58,394 nucleotides of DNA from Pseudomonadota bacterium (GTDB lineage Bacteria; Pseudomonadota; Alphaproteobacteria; Acetobacterales; Acetobacteraceae). A program made the position numbers and the translations under genes. Below, piece by piece: positions 49,316-57,953 of this stretch; position 1 is the first letter of the stretch, and the number at the start of each line of letters is the position of its first letter. The DNA lies in NCBI GenBank assembly GCA_021846225.1, contig JAJZCG010000001.1, forward strand, positions 79,125-137,518, written 5' to 3'. The notes beneath the pieces are model-generated. The model did not search any database. It was not told where the DNA came from and saw nothing but the letters and a program-made list of their open reading frames with translations.

Positions 49316-50296
49316 ATGAGCGGGATTAAATCCACCGGCACGATTGATGCGGCGCACGGATTTTATGTGAGCGGGACGCCGATTAGCGCGGCGGCGGTGG
49401 TATGGGAGCAGGGCAGCTTTGCGCAGGGCGCGCCGACGCTGGTGGTTGAGGGCGGGACGTTGACCGGTGGCGGCGGCTCGCCGGTGACGCTGAGCATTAG
49501 TGCGGCGCAGCCAAAAATCGCAGCGGCGGCGGCCGAGGTTTTATTTGGTCCCTCCACGCTTGGTGGCGCGCCGCAGCCAGTGACGCTCGGGCCGGATTTG
49601 ACCCTCTCGGGAACGACGCTGGATTTAGCGACAAATTTTGTTGAGTACGTGGCCCCGTCGGGCGGGGCTGCGGCCTCCATTACGGGGCGCACGCTCTCGA
49701 TTTCCGGTGGCGTTGAATATGGTGGCACGCTCTATGGTACGCTGGCGGCTGGCGGTGGTGTGACTATCACGCCGAGTGGTTCAGTTTTGGCGTTTTCGGC
49801 TGGAGGTGGTGGAAGTGCATATTTCATTGCGTCAAACGGCACCTTCACGAGCTCGTCTCCAATATCGATATTCGGCCTAAATTTTAGCGTGTACGATTAC
49901 GAGCTTGTATATGAGCAAGACAAGGCAGCAGGCATCGGAAACCTGTTTCTGACATTTGGCACTGGAACAACAACTTTCAGTCCTATAACGCCGTCTAACC
50001 TGTATGAAACAGGTACTAGCGTGGGCACCGGCGCGGGGACAACTCCGTATCTCTCTGGCGCTGCGATTGCTATTGCGTATCTTGGCGTAGCTAATGCGGG
50101 GCCCGTGGCGCGCGTTGGTATAACTGTTTCAGAAATCACCTCGCCAGTCTCATATCTGCTGGAGATACATTCGGCATTTTGGGAATGGAATTTTACAGTT
50201 GACGGCCCGTTGCCCGCCGTTCCGACCGCGTTGCAAATTACGCCGGTGCCGGGTCTGACAACTGGCAGGTATACGTTGTGGGCGCGGCAGCGGTGA
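49316..50296 (+). CDS. Fibre/adhesin-like phage protein
   Basis: Gly/Ser/Ala-rich beta-repeat composition; located between gp45 and gp46. Confidence 0.6.
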   Translation: MSGIKSTGTIDAAHGFYVSGTPISAAAVVWEQGSFAQGAPTLVVEGGTLTGGGGSPVTLSISAAQPKIAAAAAEVLFGPSTLGGAPQPVTLGPDLTLSGTTLDLATNFVEYVAPSGGAAASITGRTLSISGGVEYGGTLYGTLAAGGGVTITPSGSVLAFSAGGGGSAYFIASNGTFTSSSPISIFGLNFSVYDYELVYEQDKAAGIGNLFLTFGTGTTTFSPITPSNLYETGTSVGTGAGTTPYLSGAAIAIAYLGVANAGPVARVGITVSEITSPVSYLLEIHSAFWEWNFTVDGPLPAVPTALQITPVPGLTTGRYTLWARQR

Positions 50297-50320
50297 TGAC
50301 GTAATGATAAGGAGATTTTG

Positions 50321-50698
50321 ATGGCCTATATAAATTTCGATCCCGTAGCGCTGAAAACGGCACGGCTGAATGCGGTGCTGAAAACGGCACGGCTGAATGC
50401 GGTGCTGAGCGCGCTCGGCGCGAATGCGCTGATAAAAATCTACACTGGCGCATGGCCGGCAGACCCGTCTGTCGCGGCGACGGGGACGCTGTTGGCGACC
50501 GCGAGCGCGGCGTCAGTTTTTGGTGTCGTGACGCCGGGGGTGAGCGGTGGCGCAGAGCCGTATCTCACCGCAAATGCGATTGCCTCGGTGAACGCCGTGG
50601 CGACGGGGATACCGGGGTATGTGCGGATCGAGACTGCGGCAGGCGCTGGGTTGATCGATGTGGATTGCGGCGCGCGCGAAGATGTTGGTCGTGGCTAA
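50321..50698 (+). CDS. Hypothetical phage structural protein with 9-aa tandem duplication
   Basis: MAYINFDPVALKTARLNAVLKTARLNAVLSALGANALIKIYTG. Confidence 0.65.
   Translation: MAYINFDPVALKTARLNAVLKTARLNAVLSALGANALIKIYTGAWPADPSVAATGTLLATASAASVFGVVTPGVSGGAEPYLTANAIASVNAVATGIPGYVRIETAAGAGLIDVDCGAREDVGRG
50351..50404 (+). repeat. 27-bp perfect in-frame tandem duplication
   Basis: CTGAAAACGGCACGGCTGAATGCGGTG twice (50351-50377, 50378-50404). Confidence 0.97.
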
Positions 50699-50843
50699 TT
50701 CTTCGGTCAATATTCCCAAGGGGCGCACCGCCTGGGGCGATATCGCGCTTACCTGGAACCAGGCGCTGCTGCGCGCGGATATATCCGTGGTCTGGGGCGA
50801 TATCGCCACCGATGCGGGGCTGGAAACGGCGGTGCTCGGTTAA
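50682..50843 (+). CDS. Hypothetical small phage protein
   Basis: Two related WGDIA segments (TAWGDIALTW, VVWGDIATDAG). Confidence 0.45.
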   Translation: MLVVANSSVNIPKGRTAWGDIALTWNQALLRADISVVWGDIATDAGLETAVLG

Positions 50844-50899
50844 TTAATCAGCCACCCAGGGGTCGCAGGCAGCTACTCGCGCGCGCGCGATAACGGGCC

Positions 50900-51352
50900 A
50901 TGGATATCGCCCTGCAATACGATCCGGTGATGCGCCGCTGTGATGTGGTGTTTAATGGCCGCGATTTCGCGCTCGATGCGACGCCTGCCTCCGCGATGCT
51001 GTTTTCGCTGTTGGCTGACCGGCGCGCGGAGCCGGATGATGTTTTGCCGGATACGGTGCCTGATTATCTGGCGCCCAGCACGTTTATCGCGCGGCGCGGC
51101 TGGTGCGGCGATTGGCTCGACGCGCTGGGGCGGCTGGTGGGGAGCCGGTTTTGGCTGCTGCGGCGCGCCAAGGCGAGCGAGGCGACGCGCCGCGCGGCGG
51201 AGAGCTACGTGGCGCAAGGGCTGGGCTGGCTGGAGACCGACCGCAATTTGGCGGTGCAGGTGACGGTGCGGTGGGTAAAGCCCGGCATTTTGGGGATTTT
51301 GGCCCGGTGCGGCCAGACGAAATTATCACTCACCCGCGCGTTGGCCGCGTGA
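50900..51352 (+). CDS. Mu gp46-like baseplate protein
   Basis: MDIALQYDPVMRRCDVVFNGRDFALDATPASAMLFSLLADRRAEPDD...RRGWCGDWLDALG. Confidence 0.87.
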   Translation: MDIALQYDPVMRRCDVVFNGRDFALDATPASAMLFSLLADRRAEPDDVLPDTVPDYLAPSTFIARRGWCGDWLDALGRLVGSRFWLLRRAKASEATRRAAESYVAQGLGWLETDRNLAVQVTVRWVKPGILGILARCGQTKLSLTRALAA

Positions 51353-51365
51353 TGGAGACGCGCTG

Positions 51366-52424
51366 ATGCCCGTACCTGTACCAGCGCCTGGCGTGATCTC
51401 GGGCCGCGCGGCGGCGATTTATGAGGAGCTGCTCGCCGGCATCGATGCGCGCAGCCCCAACACGGTCGCCACCGCGAATACGCGCATCACCGAAATGGCG
51501 ATGCTGGATTTATATGTGCGGCTGCAAAACACGGTGCTGGAGATGATGCCGGATACTGCCGTGGAAAATCTGCCGCGGATCGCCGTGGAATGGGGGGTGC
51601 CGCAGGTGCAGCCCTCGGCCGCGACGGGCAATTTGATCGTGACGGGCGGCAATACCACCGTGATCCCGATCGGCCTGCAATTCGCCGCCGCGAGTGGCCA
51701 GATTTATGCGACCACGGCGGCGGTGACGATCGGCAGCACGCTGACCGCCAGTGTGCCGGTGGCGGCGAGCATGGTGGGTGTGGCAGGGAATTTGGTCGCG
51801 GGGGCGCCGGTGAAGCTGGTGTCCTCGATCGGGCTGAGCTTGAATACCGTCGCGGTGGTGGACGGCAACGGTATTTCGGGTGGCGCGGATATCGAGAGCC
51901 TGGATTCCTGGCGGGCGCGGATTATGGCGCAGATCCGGCTGGAGCCGTCGGGCGGCAATTACGATGACTACGTGAAATGGGCGAAGGAAGCGCTGCCGGA
52001 TGTGCAGCTCGCCGCGTGCCCGCCGGCGGCGTGTGGCGGCGGGGTGGTGAGCGTGGTGATCGCGATGACGGGACTCGTGCCGCCGACGCCCGCGCAGATC
52101 GCGGCGGTGCTGGCGTATATCGAGACCAAGCGGCCGGTGGGGGCCACGAATATCACGGTATATGCCTGCGTGTTGAATGCGGTGAACGTGACGCTGCACC
52201 TGAACCCCGACACGGTGGATATTCGCGCCGCGGCCGCCGCCGCGCTGGCGCTGAGTTTTGCGCAGGATGCGGCGATTGGCGCGACGACGTATGTGACCAG
52301 GCTGGATGCGGCGATCAGCTCCTCCGACGGGGAATATAGTCACGAGATGAGCATTCCGGCTGCGGATGTGGCCGCGCCGAGCCTGTTCAGCCTGAACGTT
52401 TTGGGCGCGGTGAGTTTCGTATGA
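51366..52424 (+). CDS. Baseplate J-like protein (Mu gp47)
   Basis: PQVQPSAATGNLIVTGG...IPIGLQFAAASGQIYATTA; ESLDSWRARIMAQIRLEPSGGNYDDYVKWAKEA. Confidence 0.93.
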   Translation: MPVPVPAPGVISGRAAAIYEELLAGIDARSPNTVATANTRITEMAMLDLYVRLQNTVLEMMPDTAVENLPRIAVEWGVPQVQPSAATGNLIVTGGNTTVIPIGLQFAAASGQIYATTAAVTIGSTLTASVPVAASMVGVAGNLVAGAPVKLVSSIGLSLNTVAVVDGNGISGGADIESLDSWRARIMAQIRLEPSGGNYDDYVKWAKEALPDVQLAACPPAACGGGVVSVVIAMTGLVPPTPAQIAAVLAYIETKRPVGATNITVYACVLNAVNVTLHLNPDTVDIRAAAAAALALSFAQDAAIGATTYVTRLDAAISSSDGEYSHEMSIPAADVAAPSLFSLNVLGAVSFV

Positions 52425-53011
52425 GCCGTGGCCCTGACCAGGTGCTGACTGAGCTGCTGGCGATTTCACCACCGGGCGATGTGCTGCCCAGCGGGGATGC
52501 GGGCGCGATGTGGGCCAATTGGCTGCGGCCGTTCGCCAATGAAATATCGCTGTTTGAGGTGCTCGACGACGCGATGCTGGCCGAGGTTGACCCGGCCAGC
52601 GCGCAATATCTGCTGACCGATTACGAGCGTGTGCTGGGGCCCGACCCGTATGGCCGGGATGCGGGCAGCCTCACGATCGCGCAGCGCCAACAGCTCGCGC
52701 ATAGCCGGTGGACCGCGAAATATGGCGTGCGGCCAGCGGATTTTATCGCGCTCGCCGCAAGTTTTGGTGTGGCGATCAGCATCACGGAATTCGCGGATCT
52801 ACAGGTGAATTTTTTCGCGGATGCACAATGCGCCGATACGCCGATCCAGTTCACCTGGCAGGTGAACCTGCCCGCGAGTGTGATGGCGTATGCGTTCGCC
52901 AATGAATTTTCGGCCGGTGATCTCGTCTCTAGTTTTGAGCCGAGCAACGTGCAGAACGTGATCGCGGCACGCAATCCGGCGCAGCTGACTGTGGTTTTTA
53001 ATTATGCGTGA
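52421..53011 (+). CDS. Mu gp48-like (YmfQ/DUF2313) tail protein
   Basis: 196 aa after gp47; LTDYERVLGPDPYGRDAGSLTIAQRQQLAHSRWTAKYG. Confidence 0.87.
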   Translation: MSRGPDQVLTELLAISPPGDVLPSGDAGAMWANWLRPFANEISLFEVLDDAMLAEVDPASAQYLLTDYERVLGPDPYGRDAGSLTIAQRQQLAHSRWTAKYGVRPADFIALAASFGVAISITEFADLQVNFFADAQCADTPIQFTWQVNLPASVMAYAFANEFSAGDLVSSFEPSNVQNVIAARNPAQLTVVFNYA

Positions 53012-53019
53012 GGTAAGCA

Positions 53020-54153
53020 ATGTACTGGGTTAATGGCCTCTATACGATAACGGTTAACGGTGTGCCGCAGTTCCAGTCAGCCAACCCTGGCGCTGGGATT
53101 CCCAACGGCACGCAGGTGACGACCGCGTGGCTCAACGACGTGCAGGGTGAGGCGCTGAATGTGCTGAATTCCGCCGGGGTGGTGCCTGCGGTGAACACGC
53201 CGACGCAGGTGTTGCAAAGCCTGAAGCGGATTTTTGGCGGCAACCGCGCGGTGCTGGCGGCCAGTGCGGTGTTGACGGCGGATAATGCGGGGTTGGTGGT
53301 GGTGAACGCCGCGGCGGGAAATATCACGCTCACGCTGCCCGCCGCCGCCGGGGCTGGCGGCGCGCCGCTGAAATTTGTGTTCATGCGCACGGATACGAGC
53401 GCCAACACGGTGACGGTGCAGGATGCGGGCACCGATACGGACGCGCCGGGAGGTGCGACGGCTTTGCCGGTAGTGGCGGGGTCGCCGCTCTGGATCGAGA
53501 GTGATGGGGTGAGCGTTTGGGATGTGGTGCTGGGCAGCACCGGCGGGGCGGCGCCTGTGGAGGTTAAAACCGCCTCCTATGCGCTGGTGGCGGCCGATGC
53601 CGGGAAAGTACTGCTGGGCGACGGGACGTTGACGTTCACGCTGCCAAATAGCGGTGTGACGGCTGGGTATAAAGTCTCGATCGTCAACGAGACGGGTGTG
53701 GTGTCGATCAACCCCAACGGCAACGCGATTATCGATGCGCAGACGACGGGCAACAGCGTGCTGACCCTCCCCGCGCCTGGAGATTTCGTGACGCTGATTT
53801 TGGATGCGTCGCTGACCTATTGGCGGGTGTTGGCGGGGTCGGCGCCGGTGTTGGGTGCTGCGGTTGCGAGCGGCGTGGTGGCGGGGGGCGGGGCGGCATA
53901 TGTCAACCAAACCGCAGCTCGGGCGATTGGCACCGTCTACACCAACAGCGGGACGCGGCCATTAATGGTCGTGATTCTTAACAGCACCGCAGGCAGTCAA
54001 AGCGTAAGTTTTGCGGTCGCGGGCGTTGCTATCGCGGGCGGTGGCAGCGGCTCCACGGTGACAAAATCAGGCACGATCACCGCGATTGTGCCGGCTGGCG
54101 CGACCTACGAGCTGACCGGCGGCGGCGGTATCTCAACCTGGATGGAGCTTTAA
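53020..54153 (+). CDS. Tail fibre protein
   Basis: 377 aa; low-complexity beta-rich; N-terminal TQVTTAWLNDVQGEALNVLNSAG typical of phage fibres. Confidence 0.75.
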   Translation: MYWVNGLYTITVNGVPQFQSANPGAGIPNGTQVTTAWLNDVQGEALNVLNSAGVVPAVNTPTQVLQSLKRIFGGNRAVLAASAVLTADNAGLVVVNAAAGNITLTLPAAAGAGGAPLKFVFMRTDTSANTVTVQDAGTDTDAPGGATALPVVAGSPLWIESDGVSVWDVVLGSTGGAAPVEVKTASYALVAADAGKVLLGDGTLTFTLPNSGVTAGYKVSIVNETGVVSINPNGNAIIDAQTTGNSVLTLPAPGDFVTLILDASLTYWRVLAGSAPVLGAAVASGVVAGGGAAYVNQTAARAIGTVYTNSGTRPLMVVILNSTAGSQSVSFAVAGVAIAGGGSGSTVTKSGTITAIVPAGATYELTGGGGISTWMEL

Positions 54154-54154
54154 A

Positions 54155-54664
54155 ATGCAATTTTATTTTGATCCCGCGACGGGGAAGCAATATGCGTTCG
54201 GGGATGATGTTATCTGCTCAGGCGCGCCGGGTGCCTATGTTTTTAGCGCGGCGCATGGCGTGGTGCTGGGGCCGTATCCGGCCACGCTGACGCCCGGCAC
54301 CGCGCCGTTTATCGCGCCCCCGCTCGCCACCGTGCAGACCGCGCAGATCGGCGCGATCAATGCTGCTTGCCAGACCACGCTGGCGGCGATTGTGGCGGCT
54401 TATCCAGATTTGGAGGTGGCCACCTGGCCGCAGCAATACGCCGAGGCACAGGCGGTGACGGCCAGCTCCACCGCGCCGACGCCGATCCTCTCCGCGATTG
54501 CCGCGGCCTCCGGCGCTACCGTCACCAGCCTCGCGGCGGGGGTTATCGCCAAAGCCGCGGCGTATCTGGCGGCCAGCGGGGCGGCTATTGGTAAGCGCCA
54601 GGCGCTCACGGCGCGGATTATGGGCGCCACTACCGCCGCGGCTGCGCAGGCGGTGGTGTGGTGA
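54155..54664 (+). CDS. Fibre-associated/tail-fibre-assembly-like protein
   Basis: MQFYFDPATGKQYAFGDDV; Ala-rich helical C-terminus. Confidence 0.55.
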   Translation: MQFYFDPATGKQYAFGDDVICSGAPGAYVFSAAHGVVLGPYPATLTPGTAPFIAPPLATVQTAQIGAINAACQTTLAAIVAAYPDLEVATWPQQYAEAQAVTASSTAPTPILSAIAAASGATVTSLAAGVIAKAAAYLAASGAAIGKRQALTARIMGATTAAAAQAVVW

Positions 54665-54993
54665 TCCGGAGCGCGGTGGTCAGCTATTGCGAGACTGTCG
54701 GGATACAGCTCGATGAGCTGCTCTGCGCGATTATTTTTGGTGTGCGGGGGATGACGATATCGCTGCATGCGGCGCTGGAAGAGGCCACGGGTGCGCGCTG
54801 GGCGTGCTGGCTGTGCGATTTTCTCAGTTTTTGGGTGCAGCGGCATCATTGCGCGGACCAGCGGCGCGGGCTGCCGATGGGGGGTGAGAACTATTTGAGG
54901 GCCATTGCCGGGCTGTTGCTGCTGTGCGTGCTGCTATGGCTGGCCGTTTTGGGCGGATTAAGGCTGATTTGGTGGGGGTTTAATCTTGCCTGA
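54661..54993 (+). CDS. Hypothetical membrane protein (GTG start)
   Basis: C-terminal TM segment; coupled to neighbours. Confidence 0.55.
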   Translation: MIRSAVVSYCETVGIQLDELLCAIIFGVRGMTISLHAALEEATGARWACWLCDFLSFWVQRHHCADQRRGLPMGGENYLRAIAGLLLLCVLLWLAVLGGLRLIWWGFNLA

Positions 54994-55348
54994 CATCCGG
55001 ATTAAACGCGGGCAGCCGCTGATTTTCACTGACGTGTGCGCGAATGCCGATGGCAGCGCATTTGACCTGACCCAAGTGCAGTTGAGCGGGATGATTCGTG
55101 ATTCGCGCGATAATCTGCTCGGGGTGTTGAGTTTCACCCTTGGGGTTCCGGGCACCTACACGGCGATCTGCGCCGTAACGGCGGGGTGGCCAGAGGGGAT
55201 GCACAAGCTGGATATCGCGTTCAGCGCGCTGGCCAGCGGCTATGTGGTGTATAGTGAGACGATGCCGGTTTATGTGGAGCGCGCAGTGACGATCCTCTCG
55301 CCTGATCCGGCCGCGCCAAACCCCGTGACAGATGGATTGCCAAACTGA
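54986..55348 (+). CDS. Hypothetical phage structural protein (TTG start)
   Basis: MPDIRIKRGQPLIFTDVCANADGSAFDLTQVQLSGMIRDSR. Confidence 0.55.
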   Translation: MPDIRIKRGQPLIFTDVCANADGSAFDLTQVQLSGMIRDSRDNLLGVLSFTLGVPGTYTAICAVTAGWPEGMHKLDIAFSALASGYVVYSETMPVYVERAVTILSPDPAAPNPVTDGLPN

Positions 55349-55632
55349 TGAGTGGCACGATTTTAGCCCCCGCCAGTATCACCCGCACGCAGGCTGGTGT
55401 CAGCGTGCCTGTGGAGGTGGTTTCCGGGGCCGTGGGCGCGCCGCCGCCTGGGATTCCGCCGTATCCGCTGGCTAGTGATCCGGCGCAGAGCTGGTATCTG
55501 ACGTATGTGGGCGGTGTTTTAAGCTGGGTGCAGACCAATGCGTCCCCGGCGCTGGCGGTGTTGGCACTGGAGGATGCGCGCGGCCTTTTCCTGCTGGAGG
55601 ACGGGGCTGGATTTTTGTTGTTGGAGGCGTAG
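55348..55632 (+). CDS. Hypothetical phage structural protein
   Basis: 94 aa; coupled to next ORF. Confidence 0.5.
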   Translation: MSGTILAPASITRTQAGVSVPVEVVSGAVGAPPPGIPPYPLASDPAQSWYLTYVGGVLSWVQTNASPALAVLALEDARGLFLLEDGAGFLLLEA

Positions 55633-56607
55633 ATGACCGATCAATCCGTGATGCAGCTCACTCAGATTTTGTACAAGCCGGGTTTGTTGATACCCGCAGT
55701 TGACCCCACGGCGCCCCCGGGCCTCAAAAATGTGGCATTGCCGGTGAGCCAGTTGCCGGGTGGGACGGCGGATGCGCCGATTGTTGAGTTGACGGGCAAC
55801 ACCGGGTTGACCCGCGCGGCGCATGACGGCGCGGTGCTCGTGTGTCTGGCGCCGCTCACGTTGAGTGCCAATTTCGCGACGGCCGGGCTGGGGTTTGAGT
55901 GCGATATCGTCAACCTCTCCTCGGGTAACGTGGTGATGGGGAGTGGGATTACGGTGGGCAATGGCGCACCTGTGCTGGTGCCGGGAGGCGAGGCGCGGGT
56001 GCGTGGGCTGCCAGGTGTGGCGGGTGGTGTGGTGTTTTGGGCGGGCGTCGATGTGGCCAGCACGGCGCCGGCATTGACGGTGGCGCTCATCGGCAACACC
56101 ACGGCCGGGACGGCGATCTTGGTCAGTGGCGCGTATTTCAACGATGTGCCGGTGGCACTGGATTACAGCACAAATGGTGGCACCACCTGGGTGGCGGCGG
56201 TTGCGCCCACGATCAGCGCCGGGGCGTTCAGCTTCGGGATTTCGGGTGGATTGCCCGCCGGGGCGTATAGCCTGCTGGTGCGGGACCATAATGCGCTGAG
56301 TGTCGTGGGCGCGTCCAACGCGTTCACGGTTGCGGGCAATTCCCTCACTGTCAGCGCACCGGGTACGGGCGTGGCTGGGACGGCATTGGCGGTTTCTGGG
56401 AGTGTATGGCCGGTCTCTGATTCGGTGCAGATCGCACTCGCCACGTCGTCACTTGTCGCGCCCACTTCCGGCTATGTGGCGGCGGCAAACAGTGGCGGCA
56501 TGCTCTCGGGCAGCCTCACGCCAGTTGCCGCAGGCACCTATTACGTGTGGGCTAATGACCTGGTGACGGCGCTGACGGCGGTGTCTGGGCCGATCGCTGT
56601 GACGTAA
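55633..56607 (+). CDS. Ig-like beta-repeat fibre/receptor-binding candidate
   Basis: 324 aa; two or three repeats of Ig-like pattern (VAGNSLTVSAPGTGVAGTALAVSGSVWP). Confidence 0.55.
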   Translation: MTDQSVMQLTQILYKPGLLIPAVDPTAPPGLKNVALPVSQLPGGTADAPIVELTGNTGLTRAAHDGAVLVCLAPLTLSANFATAGLGFECDIVNLSSGNVVMGSGITVGNGAPVLVPGGEARVRGLPGVAGGVVFWAGVDVASTAPALTVALIGNTTAGTAILVSGAYFNDVPVALDYSTNGGTTWVAAVAPTISAGAFSFGISGGLPAGAYSLLVRDHNALSVVGASNAFTVAGNSLTVSAPGTGVAGTALAVSGSVWPVSDSVQIALATSSLVAPTSGYVAAANSGGMLSGSLTPVAAGTYYVWANDLVTALTAVSGPIAVT

Positions 56608-56641
56608 TGGCTGGGCGGAGCACGGCGCGGCGATTTTGTTG

Positions 56642-56670
56642 TTGACGAATGCGCACACTGTGCGTATAAA
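56642..56670 (+). promoter_or_regulatory. Sigma70-like promoter with palindromic operator in spacer
   Basis: TTGACG (56642-56647), 17-bp spacer, TATAAA (56665-56670); CGCACA-C-TGTGCG at 56652-56664 inside spacer. Confidence 0.72.
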
Positions 56671-56716
56671 TGACTCACCGAGACGCAATCAAGCGCCGGG
56701 AACGAGGACAGAGACA

Positions 56717-57064
56717 ATGAACACCACCACCGAATTTAACCACGACGCCGATTGCTCCAGCGACGCAGAACGCGACGCACGCATGGAAAAATACGCCGCC
56801 GCAAGAAATGAGTTTTTAGGGGCGTACCAAGCGGTTGCGGCGTTCCGCGAAAGCCGCGATTTTCATTGCGCACGCCGCCCCAGCAATTTGGCGTTTCGCG
56901 TAAATTTCACGGCAGAGGGCGCCGATTTGGTGGCTAATTTTTGGGCCAAAAAACCGGCCTACCACGCCGCAAAGAGCGCTTTTCGCGCCGTTGATTCTAG
57001 CCCCCGCCTGGGATTTCCGATTTGCGCCCGGTTCAACCGGGCGTACAAAATTGCAAACGGCTAG
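56717..57064 (+). CDS. Hypothetical accessory protein, right-end cassette
   Basis: 115 aa; directly downstream of predicted promoter. Confidence 0.65.
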   Translation: MNTTTEFNHDADCSSDAERDARMEKYAAARNEFLGAYQAVAAFRESRDFHCARRPSNLAFRVNFTAEGADLVANFWAKKPAYHAAKSAFRAVDSSPRLGFPICARFNRAYKIANG

Positions 57065-57078
57065 AGGAGACCGGCAGT

Positions 57079-57480
57079 ATGCGCGTTGTATTGCACCAAA
57101 AAATCCGCCGCACCCAGCCGTTAGATCGTTGGAACGGCTCTACGCGGTTCCAACTAAACGGTGCCCAGAACGTGCGTACCTCGCACTACCGGACCGTAAA
57201 AACAGAGCGTGACGTTGATCTCGCGCTGCTGGACGAACCTGAAATCGCGGTGCTGGAATCTATCCGCGCTGGCGGGAAATACGAGGCAGTGCAGTTGTTT
57301 TATCTGCGTCAGGTGGACCAGTTCGAGCGCGTCCGCCCCCCTGAGTTTGATTTAGAGGCGGACCAAATCCCTCTGCACCGCTGGTTGCGGAAATACGTCG
57401 AACGTTTGAGACTGCAACACGGCGCGACCGCTTTCCAGCCCGTTTCTAATATAAAAATTTACGATTGGATCGAATTATGA
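57079..57480 (+). CDS. Hypothetical accessory protein, right-end cassette
   Basis: 133 aa from ATG 57079; overlaps following HTH start. Confidence 0.65.
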   Translation: MRVVLHQKIRRTQPLDRWNGSTRFQLNGAQNVRTSHYRTVKTERDVDLALLDEPEIAVLESIRAGGKYEAVQLFYLRQVDQFERVRPPEFDLEADQIPLHRWLRKYVERLRLQHGATAFQPVSNIKIYDWIEL

Positions 57481-57680
57481 CCCCCGCCGAATTCCTCGCC
57501 GCGCGCACTGGCCTGGGGCTAACCCAGGGCGCACTGGCAACCGTAATCGGCGTGGGCCGCCGTACAGTGCAGAGCTGGGAGGCCGAGGACCGGGAAATCC
57601 CCGAGCCTGTAGCCCGGCTGCTGCGCGCGGCAGTAGCCCATCCCGAGGTGTTGGAGTGGATTACGGCGGGGCGATCGTAA
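57477..57680 (+). CDS. Small helix-turn-helix regulator
   Basis: AARTGLGLTQGALATVIGVGRRTVQSWEAEDREIPEPVARLLRAAV. Confidence 0.82.
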   Translation: MTPAEFLAARTGLGLTQGALATVIGVGRRTVQSWEAEDREIPEPVARLLRAAVAHPEVLEWITAGRS

Positions 57681-57839
57681 ACGCGAGACCGAGCAGATTA
57701 AGGCGCCGTTAAGGCGCGCCCAGAACTCGCCCAAACCGACCACTAGAAACAATTTGCCCTCTCCGTTTGATCCCAAAAATTCCTCAATGTTAGGGGAAAT
57801 CTCGAATCTCTGTTAGTCGGGGGATGCAATTTTCCGAAT

Positions 57840-57855
57840 TTCAAATTTATGGTGT
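57840..57855 (-). promoter_or_regulatory. Putative transposase-binding site R2
   Basis: TTCAAATTTATGGTGT; 21 bp from the R1 copy. Confidence 0.6.
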
Positions 57856-57860
57856 CATAA

Positions 57861-57876
57861 TTCAAATTATTGGTGG
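57861..57876 (-). promoter_or_regulatory. Putative transposase-binding site R1
   Basis: TTCAAATTATTGGTGG; AATTTGAA core 17 nt from right end, as at left end. Confidence 0.65.
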
Positions 57877-57885
57877 CCCGCTACA

Positions 57886-57890
57886 GCGGT
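57886..57890. repeat. Target-site duplication, right copy (GCGGT)
   Basis: GCGGT immediately after prophage end 57885. Confidence 0.88.
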
Positions 57891-57953
57891 GTGGGTATTC
57901 CGGTTGCGTCGTTTGTGGGGCAAGGTCAGAAGCACAGGCATCGCGGTTGTTAG
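57886..57953 (+). pseudogene. YHS-like membrane protein, displaced 3' part
   Basis: After removing one GCGGT copy, the frame from 18339 continues as VGIPVASFVGQGQKHRHRGC-stop. Confidence 0.82.

Larger units (their letters stand above)
18663..57885 (+). mobile_element. Mu-like transposable prophage, apparently complete
   Basis: MuA/MuB/Gam/GemA/Mor and Mu-like head-tail genes in order; both ends TGT-N14-AATTTGAA; 5-bp GCGGT duplication at both ends. Confidence 0.93.

Noticed and set aside
18663-57885. CRISPR array, diversity-generating retroelement, retron or invertase
   Set aside because: No regularly spaced repeats, no reverse transcriptase motifs, and no serine recombinase or inverted crossover sites seen.
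18751-57920. Alternative prophage ends TGACCCCACAAA (about 18751) and reverse-complement TGCCCCACAAA (about 57920)
   Set aside because: Flanking 5-mers do not match, and this pair would not restore the host reading frame; the 18663/57885 pair does both.
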